Position numbers and translations under genes: made by a program | In this document: positions 28,279 through 36,622 of the stretch, piece by piece | Layout of the letters: each line of letters starts with the position of its first letter | How positions within the stretch are numbered: position 1 is the first letter of the stretch | DNA from: Streptomyces sp. NBC_00442 | Lineage (GTDB): Bacteria; Actinomycetota; Actinomycetes; Streptomycetales; Streptomycetaceae | Assembly: GCF_036014195.1 (NCBI RefSeq) | Contig: NZ_CP107918.1 | Span: 4,588,001 to 4,652,000, forward strand | DNA length: 64,000 nucleotides | Direction: 5' to 3' | Notes under the pieces: generated by a model | What the model was told of the DNA's origin: nothing | The model's database searches: none | What the model saw: only the letters and a program-made list of their open reading frames with translations

Positions 28279-28725
28279 TCAGTCGGACTCGGTGCGGCGC
28301 CGCCCCATCCGCTCCCACGGCCACCGATGCGCCGCATGCACCGCGTTGACCGCGACAATCCCGCACCACGTCACCACCAGCCCCTTGAGCCCCCCATTGA
28401 CCCCGCCGATCGCGGAGAGCGGGATCGCGAGGATCAGCGAGATCATGGCGAAGCCGAAGCGCTCGCCGAAGTTGCTGTCCGAGCCGCCGCGGGCCGGACG
28501 GCCGCCCCGGGCCACGACCATCTGCTGCTCGGCCAGCTGACGGCGCACCCGGCGGTCCACGGAGCCGTCGACGCGCTGCTCGACCTTCTCCAGGAAGGAG
28601 TCGACGAGCGCCGACTCGTAGTCGGGGCCGAGCTCCCTGCGGGCGTGGAGCGTGGCGTCCAGTTCCTTCTTGAGCTCGGTGTCCTTCACGAGACTGGACC
28701 GGGGCTCGGTGTCACGGGCATCCAT
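28279..28725 (-). CDS. small integral membrane protein
   Basis: A 148-residue protein. It has a charged N-terminal helical region (ELKKELDATLHARRELGPDYESALVDSFLEKVEQRVDGSVDRRVRRQLAEQ, residues about 15-70) and two membrane helices (FGFAMISLILAIPLSAIGG and LVVTWCGIVAVNAVHAA, about 92-135), ending in a basic tail. The conserved LGPDYE.ALV.SFLEK motif is common in actinobacterial DUF1707/SHOCT-like membrane proteins of unknown role. It overlaps the transporter gene upstream by 14 bp, so the two are probably co-transcribed. Confidence 0.85.
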   Translation of the reverse strand: MDARDTEPRSSLVKDTELKKELDATLHARRELGPDYESALVDSFLEKVEQRVDGSVDRRVRRQLAEQQMVVARGGRPARGGSDSNFGERFGFAMISLILAIPLSAIGGVNGGLKGLVVTWCGIVAVNAVHAAHRWPWERMGRRRTESD

Positions 28726-30211
28726 GCGGTTCACGGTACGGAGCGGCGGCCCCGTCCACAGTGGGGGTACCCCCCGTATTCCGGTTCCGGTTCCGGCGTG
28801 CCAGCACGAAGTAGAGCGCCGCCGGCACGGCGAGCCCCACGATCCACGAGATGTCGGCGCCGCCGAGGGGGGCGACCAGCGGACCGGTGTAGAAGCTCGT
28901 CGCGAGGAACGGGAGCTGGGCGAGCACACCGGCCGCGTAGACGCACAGCGCGTCCCAGCGCCAGGCCCCGTAGCGGCCCGCAGTGTCGAAGAGGGCGGGG
29001 ACGTCGTAGCGTTCGCGGGAGATCAGGTAGTAGTCGACCAGGTTGATCGCCGACCACGGCGTGAAGAAGGTCAGCAGGAACAGCAGGAAGTCCTTGAACG
29101 AGGTGAGGAACGAGTCCTTGCCCGCGAGCGCCACCGCCGTGCCGGCCAGCATGATGGCGCCGATGTAGAGGGCGCGGGCCCGCTGCCCGACCGTCCGGTG
29201 GCCCCGGAATCCGCCGATGCCGGTCACCATCGACATGAACCCGCCATAGGTGTTCAGGACGTTGATGGTGAGCTTGCCCAGCGCGATCGTGAAGTACAGG
29301 AACGAGGCGATCAGGCCGGTGCCGCCGAGCCCGACGACGTACCCCACCTGGTCGTCGAGGAACGCGCCGCCCGCGGTCGCGGCCACCAGCACGCCGAACG
29401 TCATCGACCACTGCGACCCGAGCGCCGACCCGCCCAGCGTCCACCAGAACGTGGCGCCGGCGCTGGTCGTACGGGGCAGATAGCGCGAGTAGTCCGCGAC
29501 GTACGGGCCGAACGCGAGCTGCCAGGACGCGGAGAGCGACATCGCGAGCAGGAACATCGGCAGGTGGAACGCCCGGTCGTGCAGGACCGCCGTCAGGTCG
29601 ATCCGGCCCAGCAGGCGGATGCCGAGGTAGACGAAGGCGAGCGCGCAGACCACGCTCGCCACCCGGCCGAGCGTGTGGATGACCCGGTAGCCGACCGCCG
29701 CGGTCACCGCGGTGACCAGGGCGAAGATCACGATGCCCGGGGTCTCGCCGAGGTGGGTGAGTTCGCCGACCGCCTGGCCGGCGAGCACCGTACCGCTGGC
29801 GAAGAACCCGACGTACATCACGATCACCAGGAGCAGCGGGACCACGGCGCCCTTCACGCCGAACTGGGCCCGCGAGGAGATCATCTGCGGCAGTCCGAGG
29901 CGCGGGCCCTGCGCCGAGTGCAGCGCCATGACGGCGCCGCCGACGAGGTTGCCGGCGACGAGGCCGATCAGCGACCAGAACGCGCCGCCGCCGAAGACCA
30001 CCGCGAGGGCGCCCGTCACGACGGCGGTGATCTGGAGATTGGCGCCGAGCCACAGGGTGAACTGGCTGAAGGCGGTGCCGTGGCGCTCGGCGTCCGGGAC
30101 GAAGTCGATGGAGCGGCGCTCGACGAGAAGCGCGGCTCGGCCCGCCGGTTCGGCGCGGTCGGTTCGGCCTGTTGGTTGGGCTGGTTCGGCTGGTTCGGCT
30201 GGTGCGGCCAT
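28712..30211 (-). CDS. NCS1-family nucleobase/cytosine-type permease
   Basis: A 499-residue transporter with about twelve membrane helices. The NCS1 hallmarks are visible: SIDFVPDAERHGTAFSQFTLWLGANLQI (TM1), QMISSRAQFGVKGAVVPL (TM3 region), WQLAFGPYVADYSRYLPR (TM6) and PWSAINLVDYYLI (TM10). The family imports cytosine, purines, allantoin or hydantoins with H+ or Na+. Its neighbour on the other strand is the aromatic-amino-acid-lyase homologue plus an RpiR regulator, so the natural substrate could be an imidazole or similar ring. That link is inference. The start at 30211 gives an Ala/Pro-rich cytosolic tail; a later start is possible. Confidence 0.9.
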   Translation of the reverse strand: MAAPAEPAEPAQPTGRTDRAEPAGRAALLVERRSIDFVPDAERHGTAFSQFTLWLGANLQITAVVTGALAVVFGGGAFWSLIGLVAGNLVGGAVMALHSAQGPRLGLPQMISSRAQFGVKGAVVPLLLVIVMYVGFFASGTVLAGQAVGELTHLGETPGIVIFALVTAVTAAVGYRVIHTLGRVASVVCALAFVYLGIRLLGRIDLTAVLHDRAFHLPMFLLAMSLSASWQLAFGPYVADYSRYLPRTTSAGATFWWTLGGSALGSQWSMTFGVLVAATAGGAFLDDQVGYVVGLGGTGLIASFLYFTIALGKLTINVLNTYGGFMSMVTGIGGFRGHRTVGQRARALYIGAIMLAGTAVALAGKDSFLTSFKDFLLFLLTFFTPWSAINLVDYYLISRERYDVPALFDTAGRYGAWRWDALCVYAAGVLAQLPFLATSFYTGPLVAPLGGADISWIVGLAVPAALYFVLARRNRNRNTGGTPTVDGAAAPYREPHGCP

Positions 30212-30357
30212 GGGGAGGATGTGCTCCTTCGCGACGAGGAGGCGTGCGGGCTTGCCCGGCTGTATATGGTCATGCAGAGTTCTGGGTGGCTGAATAATTT
30301 GTCAATGGCTCAAGGCCGAGCCATGTGTTCCGCGTCCGGAAATGGTGGTGTTCGCGC
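30212..30357. promoter_or_regulatory. divergent promoter region, NCS1 permease and lyase homologue
   Basis: It contains an AT-rich patch at about 30288-30308 (GGCTGAATAATTTGTCAATG), unusual for this genome and a candidate operator for the RpiR regulator encoded at 31914. No certain -10/-35 pair. Confidence 0.4.
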
Positions 30358-31902
30358 ATGTTGTCGTCCCACGTCGTGGACGCCTCGCAGGATCAGCAGT
30401 CCTCCCACACCTCCCACGCCTCGCACGCCTCGCGGGATCCGTCGGCCGATGTCGTCGTGTTCGACGGCGCGACCCTGCCCGTCGCCGACGTCGTACGTCT
30501 CGCCGACGGCGCGGCACGTCCCGAGCCCGCCGCCGAGGCGATGCTGCGGGTCGAGCGCGCCTGGCACACCGCGCGCGAACTCGCCGCGTCCGGGCGGGTG
30601 TACGGCCGCTCGACCGGCGTCGGCGCCAACCGCAACGAGGCCGTGCCGACCGAGGCCGCAGCCGGGCACGGCCTGCGGTTGCTGCGCAGTCACGCAGGCG
30701 CGATCGGCGATCCGCTGCCCGACCGCGAGGTCCGCGCGATGCTCGCGGTGCGGGCCAACCAGCTGCTCGCGGGCGGCGCGGGACTTCGCCCCAGCGTCGT
30801 CACCGCGCTGTGCGAGGCGCTGGGGGCCGGGGCGCAGCCGGTGGTCAACGAGTTCGGCTCGGTCGGCACCGGCGACATCGCCGCCCTCGCCCAGGTCGGC
30901 CTCGCGCTCGCCGGTGAGCACCCCTGGCAGGGCGGCCCCGAGCCCGAGGCGCAGCCCCTCGACAACAACGACGCCCTCGCGCTGATCAGCTCCAACGCGC
31001 TCACGCTCGGCCAGGCCACGCTCGCCCTTGACGAGCTGCGCCGCCTGATCGCGGCCACCGAGATCGTCGGCGCCTTCTCGCTGCTCGCGGTCGACGGCTC
31101 CTACGAGGCGTACGCGGAGCCGGTGCACGTGGCCCGCCCGCACCCCGGGTCTCGCGCGACGGCCGCCCGCATGCGCGCGCTGCTCGGCGCCCCCGCCCGG
31201 CCCACCCCGCCGCTCGGCCGCATCCAGGACCCGTACGGCTTCCGCTGTCTGCCGCAGATCCACGGGCCCGCGCGCGACGCGGCCGATGCCCTGGAGCGCG
31301 TCCTCGCGATCGAGATCAACGCGGCCGCGGAGAACCCGCTGATCTCCCCCGACGACCTCGCCGCCTACCACCACGGCGGCTTCTACATGGCCCAACTCGC
31401 CCTGGCCCTGGACCACTTCAGGCTGTCCGTCACCCAGGTCGCCCGGCTCTCCACCTCCCGGCTCTCCGCGCTCAACGAACCCGCCTACACCCGCCTCAAG
31501 CCCTTCCTCGCCGACGCCGAGGCCGCCTCGTCGGGCGTGATGATCCTGGAGTACGCGGCCGGCGCCGCCCTGGGTGATCTGCGGGCCTTCGCCGCCCCGG
31601 CCTCGCTCGGCCACGCTGTACTCTCTCGGGGCGTCGAGGAGCAGGCCAGCTTCGCCTCGCTCGCGGCCCGCCAGACACTGCGGCTCGGCGGGGCGCTGCG
31701 GCTGGTGGTGGGGTGCGAACTCGTCGCGGCGGTACGGGCGTTGCGCCAGCGCGGGCTGCGCCCCGACCCGGAACTCCCGGTCGGGCGGGCGTACGCGCTC
31801 GCCGAGTCGGTGCTCGACGAGGATGTCACCGACCGGCCGCTGACCGACGACGTCGACCGGGCGGCCGCACTGCTCGACCGGTTCAAGGACGTGGACGTAT
31901 GA
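30358..31902 (+). CDS. aromatic amino acid lyase (HAL/PAL) homologue with altered MIO triad
   Basis: A 514-residue protein of the histidine/phenylalanine ammonia-lyase fold. Family landmarks are YGRSTGVGANR (catalytic Tyr region), QDPYGFRCLPQIHG (Arg region), ENPLI and GVEEQASFA. The MIO-forming triad, normally Ala-Ser-Gly in GSVGASGDLAPLA, is not there: the sequence reads GSVGTGDIAALA, one residue shorter and without the Ser. The Asn of LINGT is also replaced (ALISSNAL). It may be an inactive or re-purposed member; automatic annotation as HutH would be risky. ATG 30358 is preferred; an in-frame start at 30325 is possible. It overlaps the RpiR gene region. Confidence 0.85.
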   Translation: MLSSHVVDASQDQQSSHTSHASHASRDPSADVVVFDGATLPVADVVRLADGAARPEPAAEAMLRVERAWHTARELAASGRVYGRSTGVGANRNEAVPTEAAAGHGLRLLRSHAGAIGDPLPDREVRAMLAVRANQLLAGGAGLRPSVVTALCEALGAGAQPVVNEFGSVGTGDIAALAQVGLALAGEHPWQGGPEPEAQPLDNNDALALISSNALTLGQATLALDELRRLIAATEIVGAFSLLAVDGSYEAYAEPVHVARPHPGSRATAARMRALLGAPARPTPPLGRIQDPYGFRCLPQIHGPARDAADALERVLAIEINAAAENPLISPDDLAAYHHGGFYMAQLALALDHFRLSVTQVARLSTSRLSALNEPAYTRLKPFLADAEAASSGVMILEYAAGAALGDLRAFAAPASLGHAVLSRGVEEQASFASLAARQTLRLGGALRLVVGCELVAAVRALRQRGLRPDPELPVGRAYALAESVLDEDVTDRPLTDDVDRAAALLDRFKDVDV

Positions 31903-31913
31903 AGGGGGACGGC

Positions 31914-32753
31914 ATGAGCGAAGGCCCTGCCGCACGGCTGCAACAGCTCTTCGAGGGGCGCCGGCTGACCCCGACCCAGCGGCGCATCGCCCACTGCATG
32001 GTGCGCCAGGCCGCCGACGTGCCGTTCCTGTCCAGCGTCGAACTCGCCGAACTCGCGGGTGTCAGCCAGCCGTCGGTGACCCGGTTCGCGGTCGCCCTCG
32101 GCTTCGACGGCTACCCGGCGCTCCGCCGCCACCTGCGCGAGGTGGCTCCGGCGCCGGCCGACTCGGTGGCCGAGACCTCGTACAACGAGTACCAGCAGGC
32201 GGTGCGGGCCGAGATCGAGAACCTCCAGCACCTGGCCGGGCTGCTCGCCGACCCCGCCCCGGTCGAGAACGCGGGCCGGCTGCTCGCGGCGTCCCGGCCG
32301 CTGCCCGTGCTGGGTCTGCGGGCCGCCTCCTCGCAGGCCCGCGGCTTCGCCTACTTCGCGGCCAAGGTCCACCCCGATGTGCGCCTCCTCGACGAGGGCG
32401 GCACGATGCTGGCCGACCGGATCGACGCGGCGGTGCGGGCCGGGGCCTCTGCGCTGCTGTGCTTCGCGCTGCCGCGCCATCCCAGGGAGGTCGTGGAGAC
32501 GCTCGCGTACGCGCGCTCCGCCGGGCTCACCGTGGTCACCGTCGCCGACTCGGCGTTCGCGCCGGTCGCCAAGCACAGCGACCTCCTGATCCCGGCGGCC
32601 GTCGGGACCGGGCTCGCCTTCGACACGGCGTGCGCGCCGATGCTGCTGGGGCGGGTTCTGCTGGAGGCGATGTGCGACGGCCTGCCGGATGCGCAGGCCC
32701 GCCTGGAGGAGTTCGACGCGAAGGCCGCGGCGCGAAACCTGTTCGTCGACTGA
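31914..32753 (+). CDS. MurR/RpiR-family transcriptional regulator
   Basis: A 279-residue regulator. The N-terminal HTH_6 domain is residues about 8-80 (LTPTQRRIAHCMVRQAADVPFLSSVELAELAGVSQPSVTRFAVALGFDGYPALRRHL). The C-terminal SIS sugar-phosphate-binding domain is about 115-255 (LPVLGLRAASSQARGFAYFAAK, ALLCFALPRHPREVVETL, VVTVADSAFAPVAKHSDLL). ATG 31914 follows AAGGGGGAC; ATG 31899 overlaps the preceding stop and is the alternative. It is coupled to the lyase gene and probably controls it and the divergent permease. Confidence 0.9.
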   Translation: MSEGPAARLQQLFEGRRLTPTQRRIAHCMVRQAADVPFLSSVELAELAGVSQPSVTRFAVALGFDGYPALRRHLREVAPAPADSVAETSYNEYQQAVRAEIENLQHLAGLLADPAPVENAGRLLAASRPLPVLGLRAASSQARGFAYFAAKVHPDVRLLDEGGTMLADRIDAAVRAGASALLCFALPRHPREVVETLAYARSAGLTVVTVADSAFAPVAKHSDLLIPAAVGTGLAFDTACAPMLLGRVLLEAMCDGLPDAQARLEEFDAKAAARNLFVD

Positions 32754-32907
32754 CCCGCTGACCAACCCGCCGGGGATGTCCATGCCGCCCGGCATCAGTA
32801 CCGCCAGAGCGCGGGGAACTGCGCGATCGGACCGTGCGGGCTCTCACGAACCGCTCAGATTGCCCCGCTAACCTCCGCGCCAGTATGCGAACGCATGGAG
32901 GTGGGAC

Positions 32908-33474
32908 GTGAGTCGCGGAGGGCATGCGCTGGCGCGCGTGGCGGTGGTCGTACGGGCCGGGGCGGCCCCGATGTGGTGGCTTGGCCTGCTGGCCGCGGGC
33001 CTCGGGGCGATGCTCCCCGTGAGCCTCACCGGACGCCGGATCGGGCTGCTCGCGGGCGCCGCGCTGTTCGTCGTGGCGGCGGCCGTGACGTCCCTGGCCC
33101 GGAGCCGCCGCTACACCCACTTCGCCGAGGCCGCGTCGCGCGCCGCCAAGGCGGACTTCCTCCAGGACCGCGCCGTCACCGTACGCACCTGGCGGCGGGC
33201 GTGGCGCTGGTGGCTGCTGCTCGCCTTCCTCGCCGCGGCCGGCTCCTCCTTCGCGCTGCCCGGCGCCGCCGGACTCCTGATGGCGGGCGCGGGTGCCGGT
33301 CTCCGGCTCAAGGCCGGCCGGCTCGGGCGTCTCGAGCGTGCGGCCGACGCGCTGATCTGGGTCCGTACGGACTGGGTGCCCAAGGGCGCGCCGGCCGGCA
33401 AGCGCGTACGGGGCTTCCGGACGACCGGGCTCGGCGCCGGGGACGCGACGCCGGGCGGGGGCCGCCGCCGCTGA
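32908..33474 (+). CDS. hypothetical membrane protein
   Basis: A 188-residue protein with about four membrane helices: WWLGLLAAGLGAMLPVSL, RIGLLAGAALFVVAAAVTSLA, WRWWLLLAFLAAAGSSFALPGAAGLLMAGAGAGL. A cytosolic loop has RRYTHFAEAASRAAKADFLQDR, and the C-terminus is basic. No known domain recognised. GTG 32908 has GGAGGTGGGAC upstream. It stands between convergent and co-oriented genes without operon partners. Confidence 0.8.
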   Translation: MSRGGHALARVAVVVRAGAAPMWWLGLLAAGLGAMLPVSLTGRRIGLLAGAALFVVAAAVTSLARSRRYTHFAEAASRAAKADFLQDRAVTVRTWRRAWRWWLLLAFLAAAGSSFALPGAAGLLMAGAGAGLRLKAGRLGRLERAADALIWVRTDWVPKGAPAGKRVRGFRTTGLGAGDATPGGGRRR

Positions 33475-33495
33475 GCGCGGCGGCTCGCACAGCGC

Positions 33496-34842
33496 TCAGA
33501 GCAGTGCGTCCGCGTGCGCGCCGCCCGACTCCGCGACCAGGTCCTCGACGGGCTGCGGGCTGCGCACCGTGGCGAACCGCACGCCGTCCGGGGCTGCGGT
33601 GAAGCCGTAAATGCCGGGCCGGGCAAGGGAGTTGTAGGAGTAGTGGTGGGCGAAGTAGTACGCCCCGGTGTCGAGCACCGCCGTGTAGTCGCCCTGTTCG
33701 AGCAGCGGCAGCGGACGGTTCTCGGCGAGCAGGTCACCGGCGAAGCAGGCGGGCCCGGCGATGTCCTGCGCGACGGCCGGCCCCGGCTTGGGGCGGCCCT
33801 TCGCGTCGTACGCCTCGATCCGCAGCGGCCAGGAGGCCGGCGCGTACACGGTGCGGGCGGCGATCTGCACGCCCGCGTGGGTGACCGCGATGGGCCGGCC
33901 CCCCGAGCTCTTCGCGTACTCGACCCGGGCGAGCACCGTGCCGTGCTTGGCCAGTAGTGAGCGGCCGAACTCCGTCACCAGCGCGTACCGCCCGTCGAAC
34001 AGGCCGGGCACCGTCTCCTTGAGGACGCGCGCGTAGGTCGCGTACGTCGGTGTCTCCTCGTCCGAGCCGAAGTTGACCGGGAGTCCGCCGCCGATGTCGA
34101 GGGTGTCGACCTGCTGGCGGCCCACCGCCGCGTTGATCTCCTCGGCGAGCTCGTAGGCGGCCCGGACCCCTTGCGCCATGAGGGGGAGCGCCACCCCCTG
34201 CGAGCCGGTGTGCGTGTGCAGCCGGGTCAGCCAGGGGCGCTCCGCGTATGCCCTGACGACCCAGTCCCGGGCGCCGTCGTCCAGGAGCGCCACCCCGAAC
34301 TTCGATGTCGCCGTCGCCGTGGACAGGGCGTCGATGGACCCCGCGCCCACCTGCGGGTTGACGCGGAGCCCGAGCGGCGACGCGGTCCCCGCCGACTCCA
34401 CGAGCGCGTCCAGGCGGGCCAGCTCCTGGGGGTTGTCCGCGTTGACGGCGATGCCCAGGGCGAGGGCCTCGCGCAGCTCGGCCGGGGTCTTGGCGGGGGA
34501 GTCGAGCACCGTGTCGGCGGGCGCGAGCCCGGCGGCCCGCGCGAGGGCCAGCTCGCCGGGGCTCGCGACCTCGGCGCCCAGGCCCGCGTCCCGCAGCAGC
34601 CGCAGGACCGGCACCAGGGGGCACGCCTTCACGGCGAAGGCGTGCAGCACGGGCGCGTCGGTGACGTCGGCGAAGGCGGCGCGCAGGGCGGCCGCGCTCG
34701 CACGGATGCCGGTGGTGTCGAGGAGGGCCACGATGGGGGCGTCGGGCCCGGCGATGCCCTGTTCCACCGCGGCCCGCACGGCCTGTTCGCGCCGTTCGGC
34801 CGCCGCGGCCCCGGCCGTGGGGGACGTTGCCTGGGAAGTCAT
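33496..34842 (-). CDS. fold-type III PLP decarboxylase (LysA/ODC-like)
   Basis: A 448-residue alanine-racemase-fold PLP enzyme related to diaminopimelate/ornithine decarboxylases. The PLP Lys is in HAFAVKACP (about 71), and conserved blocks are EVASPGELALARAAG, NPQELARLD, RVNPQVGAG, TSKFGV, LHTHTGSQG, DIGGGLPVNFG, VTEFGRSLLAKHG and, near the end, PACFAGDLLAE (catalytic Cys) and DTGAYYFAHHYSYN. The substrate is unknown; it departs from LysA in several blocks, so an unusual amino acid is possible. It is divergent from hutU, sharing 115 bp. Confidence 0.88.
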   Translation of the reverse strand: MTSQATSPTAGAAAAERREQAVRAAVEQGIAGPDAPIVALLDTTGIRASAAALRAAFADVTDAPVLHAFAVKACPLVPVLRLLRDAGLGAEVASPGELALARAAGLAPADTVLDSPAKTPAELREALALGIAVNADNPQELARLDALVESAGTASPLGLRVNPQVGAGSIDALSTATATSKFGVALLDDGARDWVVRAYAERPWLTRLHTHTGSQGVALPLMAQGVRAAYELAEEINAAVGRQQVDTLDIGGGLPVNFGSDEETPTYATYARVLKETVPGLFDGRYALVTEFGRSLLAKHGTVLARVEYAKSSGGRPIAVTHAGVQIAARTVYAPASWPLRIEAYDAKGRPKPGPAVAQDIAGPACFAGDLLAENRPLPLLEQGDYTAVLDTGAYYFAHHYSYNSLARPGIYGFTAAPDGVRFATVRSPQPVEDLVAESGGAHADALL

Positions 34843-34888
34843 GCGATCAAGCCAATCACCGGGCGGGCCGGAGCGCAGGGGCGCGTTA

Positions 34889-34943
34889 CGTATTGACTAG
34901 TTCTATTCAGTGACCCAGGATGTGAATATCTGGATCAGGTCAC
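34889..34943 (+). promoter_or_regulatory. hutU promoter/operator candidate
   Basis: TATTGACTAGTT carries a TTGACT -35-like box. GTGACC (34910-34915) and GGTCAC (34938-34943) form an inverted repeat flanking an inner imperfect dyad CCAGGAT...ATCTGG. The regulator is unknown; the divergent decarboxylase could share it. Confidence 0.5.
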
Positions 34944-34957
34944 GAGGAGGCATCGCC

Positions 34958-36622
34958 ATGTCAGGACCCCGCCCCGTACGGGCACCGCGCGGTACGGAAC
35001 TGAGCGCCCTGGGATGGCAGCAGGAAGCCGCGCTGCGCATGCTCCAGAACAACCTCGACCCCGAGGTCGCCGAACACCCCGACCAGCTCGTCGTCTACGG
35101 CGGCACCGGCAAGGCCGCCCGCGACTGGCGCTCCTTCGACGCCATGGTGCGTACGCTGCGCACCCTCAAGCAGGACGAGACGATGCTGGTCCAGTCCGGC
35201 CGTCCCGTCGGCGTCATGCAGACGCACGAGTGGGCGCCGCGCGTCCTGATCGCCAACTCCAACCTGGTCGGCGACTGGGCGAACTGGGAGGAGTTCCGCC
35301 GCCTGGAGGCCCTCGGCCTCACCATGTACGGGCAGATGACGGCCGGCTCGTGGATCTACATCGGCACGCAGGGCATCCTCCAGGGCACGTACGAGACGTT
35401 CGCCGCGGTCGCCGCCAAGAAGTTCAACGGCACGCTCGCCGGGACGATCACCCTGACCGCCGGGCTCGGCGGCATGGGCGGCGCCCAGCCCCTCGCCGTG
35501 ACGATGAACGACGGCGTCGCGATCTGTATCGACGTCGACCCGCGCGCCATCGAGCGCCGCATCGAGCACCGCTACCTGGACGTGAAGGCCGACTCCCTGG
35601 AGCACGCGCTCCAGCTGGCCGTCGAGGCGCGCGACGCCCGCCGTCCGCTCTCCATCGGCCTGCTCGGCAACGCGGCGGAACTCCTTCCGCGGATGCTCGC
35701 CGAAGGCGCCCCGATCGACATCGTGACCGACCAGACGTCGGCCCACGACCCCCTCGCCTACCTTCCCGTCGGCGTCGCCTTCGACGACATGGCGGCGTAC
35801 GCGGCGAAGGACCCGGCGGGGTTCACCACCCGCGCCCGTGAGTCCATGGCGAAGCACGTCGAGGCGATGGTCGGCTTCATGGACGCGGGCGCCGAGGTCT
35901 TCGACTACGGCAACTCCATCCGCGGTGAGGCCCAACTGGCGGGCTACGAGCGGGCGTTCGCCTTCCCCGGCTTCGTGCCGGCCTACATCCGTCCGCTCTT
36001 CTGCGAGGGCAAGGGGCCCTTCCGCTGGGCGGCGCTCTCGGGCGAGGCGTCCGACATCCACAAGACGGACAAGGCGCTGCTGGAGCTGTTCCCGGAGAAC
36101 GAATCGCTGCACCGCTGGATCAAGATGGCCGGCGAGCGGGTCCACTTCCAGGGTCTTCCCGCGCGGATCTGCTGGCTCGGCCAGGGCGAGCGGGACAAGG
36201 CCGGCGACATGTTCAACGACATGGTCGGCAACGGCACGCTGGCCGCGCCCCTCGCGATCGGCCGCGACCACCTGGACTGCGGGTCGGTCGCCTCCCCGTA
36301 CCGCGAGACCGAGGCGATGCTCGACGGCTCGGACGCGATCGCCGACTGGCCGCTCCTGAACGCCATGGTCAACGTGGCGTCCGGCGCGTCCTGGGTCTCC
36401 ATCCACCACGGCGGCGGGGTCGGCATGGGCCGCTCCATCCACGCGGGTCAGGTGTCCGTGGCGGACGGCACGAAGCTGGCCGGCGAGAAGATCCGCCGGG
36501 TCCTCACCAATGACCCCGGGATGGGTGTCATCCGACACGTCGACGCGGGGTACGACATCGCGGAGCGGGTGGCCGCGGAGAAGGGCGTCCGCGTCCCCAT
36601 GCGGGAGGGTGAGAGCGAGTGA
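34958..36622 (+). CDS. hutU: urocanate hydratase
   Basis: A 554-residue urocanase (NAD+-dependent) turning urocanate into imidazolonepropionate, second step of histidine breakdown. It shows [45 protein letters not shown] (NAD loop), [51 protein letters not shown] (active-site Cys region) and [15 protein letters not shown]. Length is normal. ATG 34958 has GAGGAGG 6-7 nt upstream. Its stop overlaps the GTG of the next gene, so hutU and the M20 amidohydrolase are coupled. Confidence 0.97.
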   Translation: MSGPRPVRAPRGTELSALGWQQEAALRMLQNNLDPEVAEHPDQLVVYGGTGKAARDWRSFDAMVRTLRTLKQDETMLVQSGRPVGVMQTHEWAPRVLIANSNLVGDWANWEEFRRLEALGLTMYGQMTAGSWIYIGTQGILQGTYETFAAVAAKKFNGTLAGTITLTAGLGGMGGAQPLAVTMNDGVAICIDVDPRAIERRIEHRYLDVKADSLEHALQLAVEARDARRPLSIGLLGNAAELLPRMLAEGAPIDIVTDQTSAHDPLAYLPVGVAFDDMAAYAAKDPAGFTTRARESMAKHVEAMVGFMDAGAEVFDYGNSIRGEAQLAGYERAFAFPGFVPAYIRPLFCEGKGPFRWAALSGEASDIHKTDKALLELFPENESLHRWIKMAGERVHFQGLPARICWLGQGERDKAGDMFNDMVGNGTLAAPLAIGRDHLDCGSVASPYRETEAMLDGSDAIADWPLLNAMVNVASGASWVSIHHGGGVGMGRSIHAGQVSVADGTKLAGEKIRRVLTNDPGMGVIRHVDAGYDIAERVAAEKGVRVPMREGESE

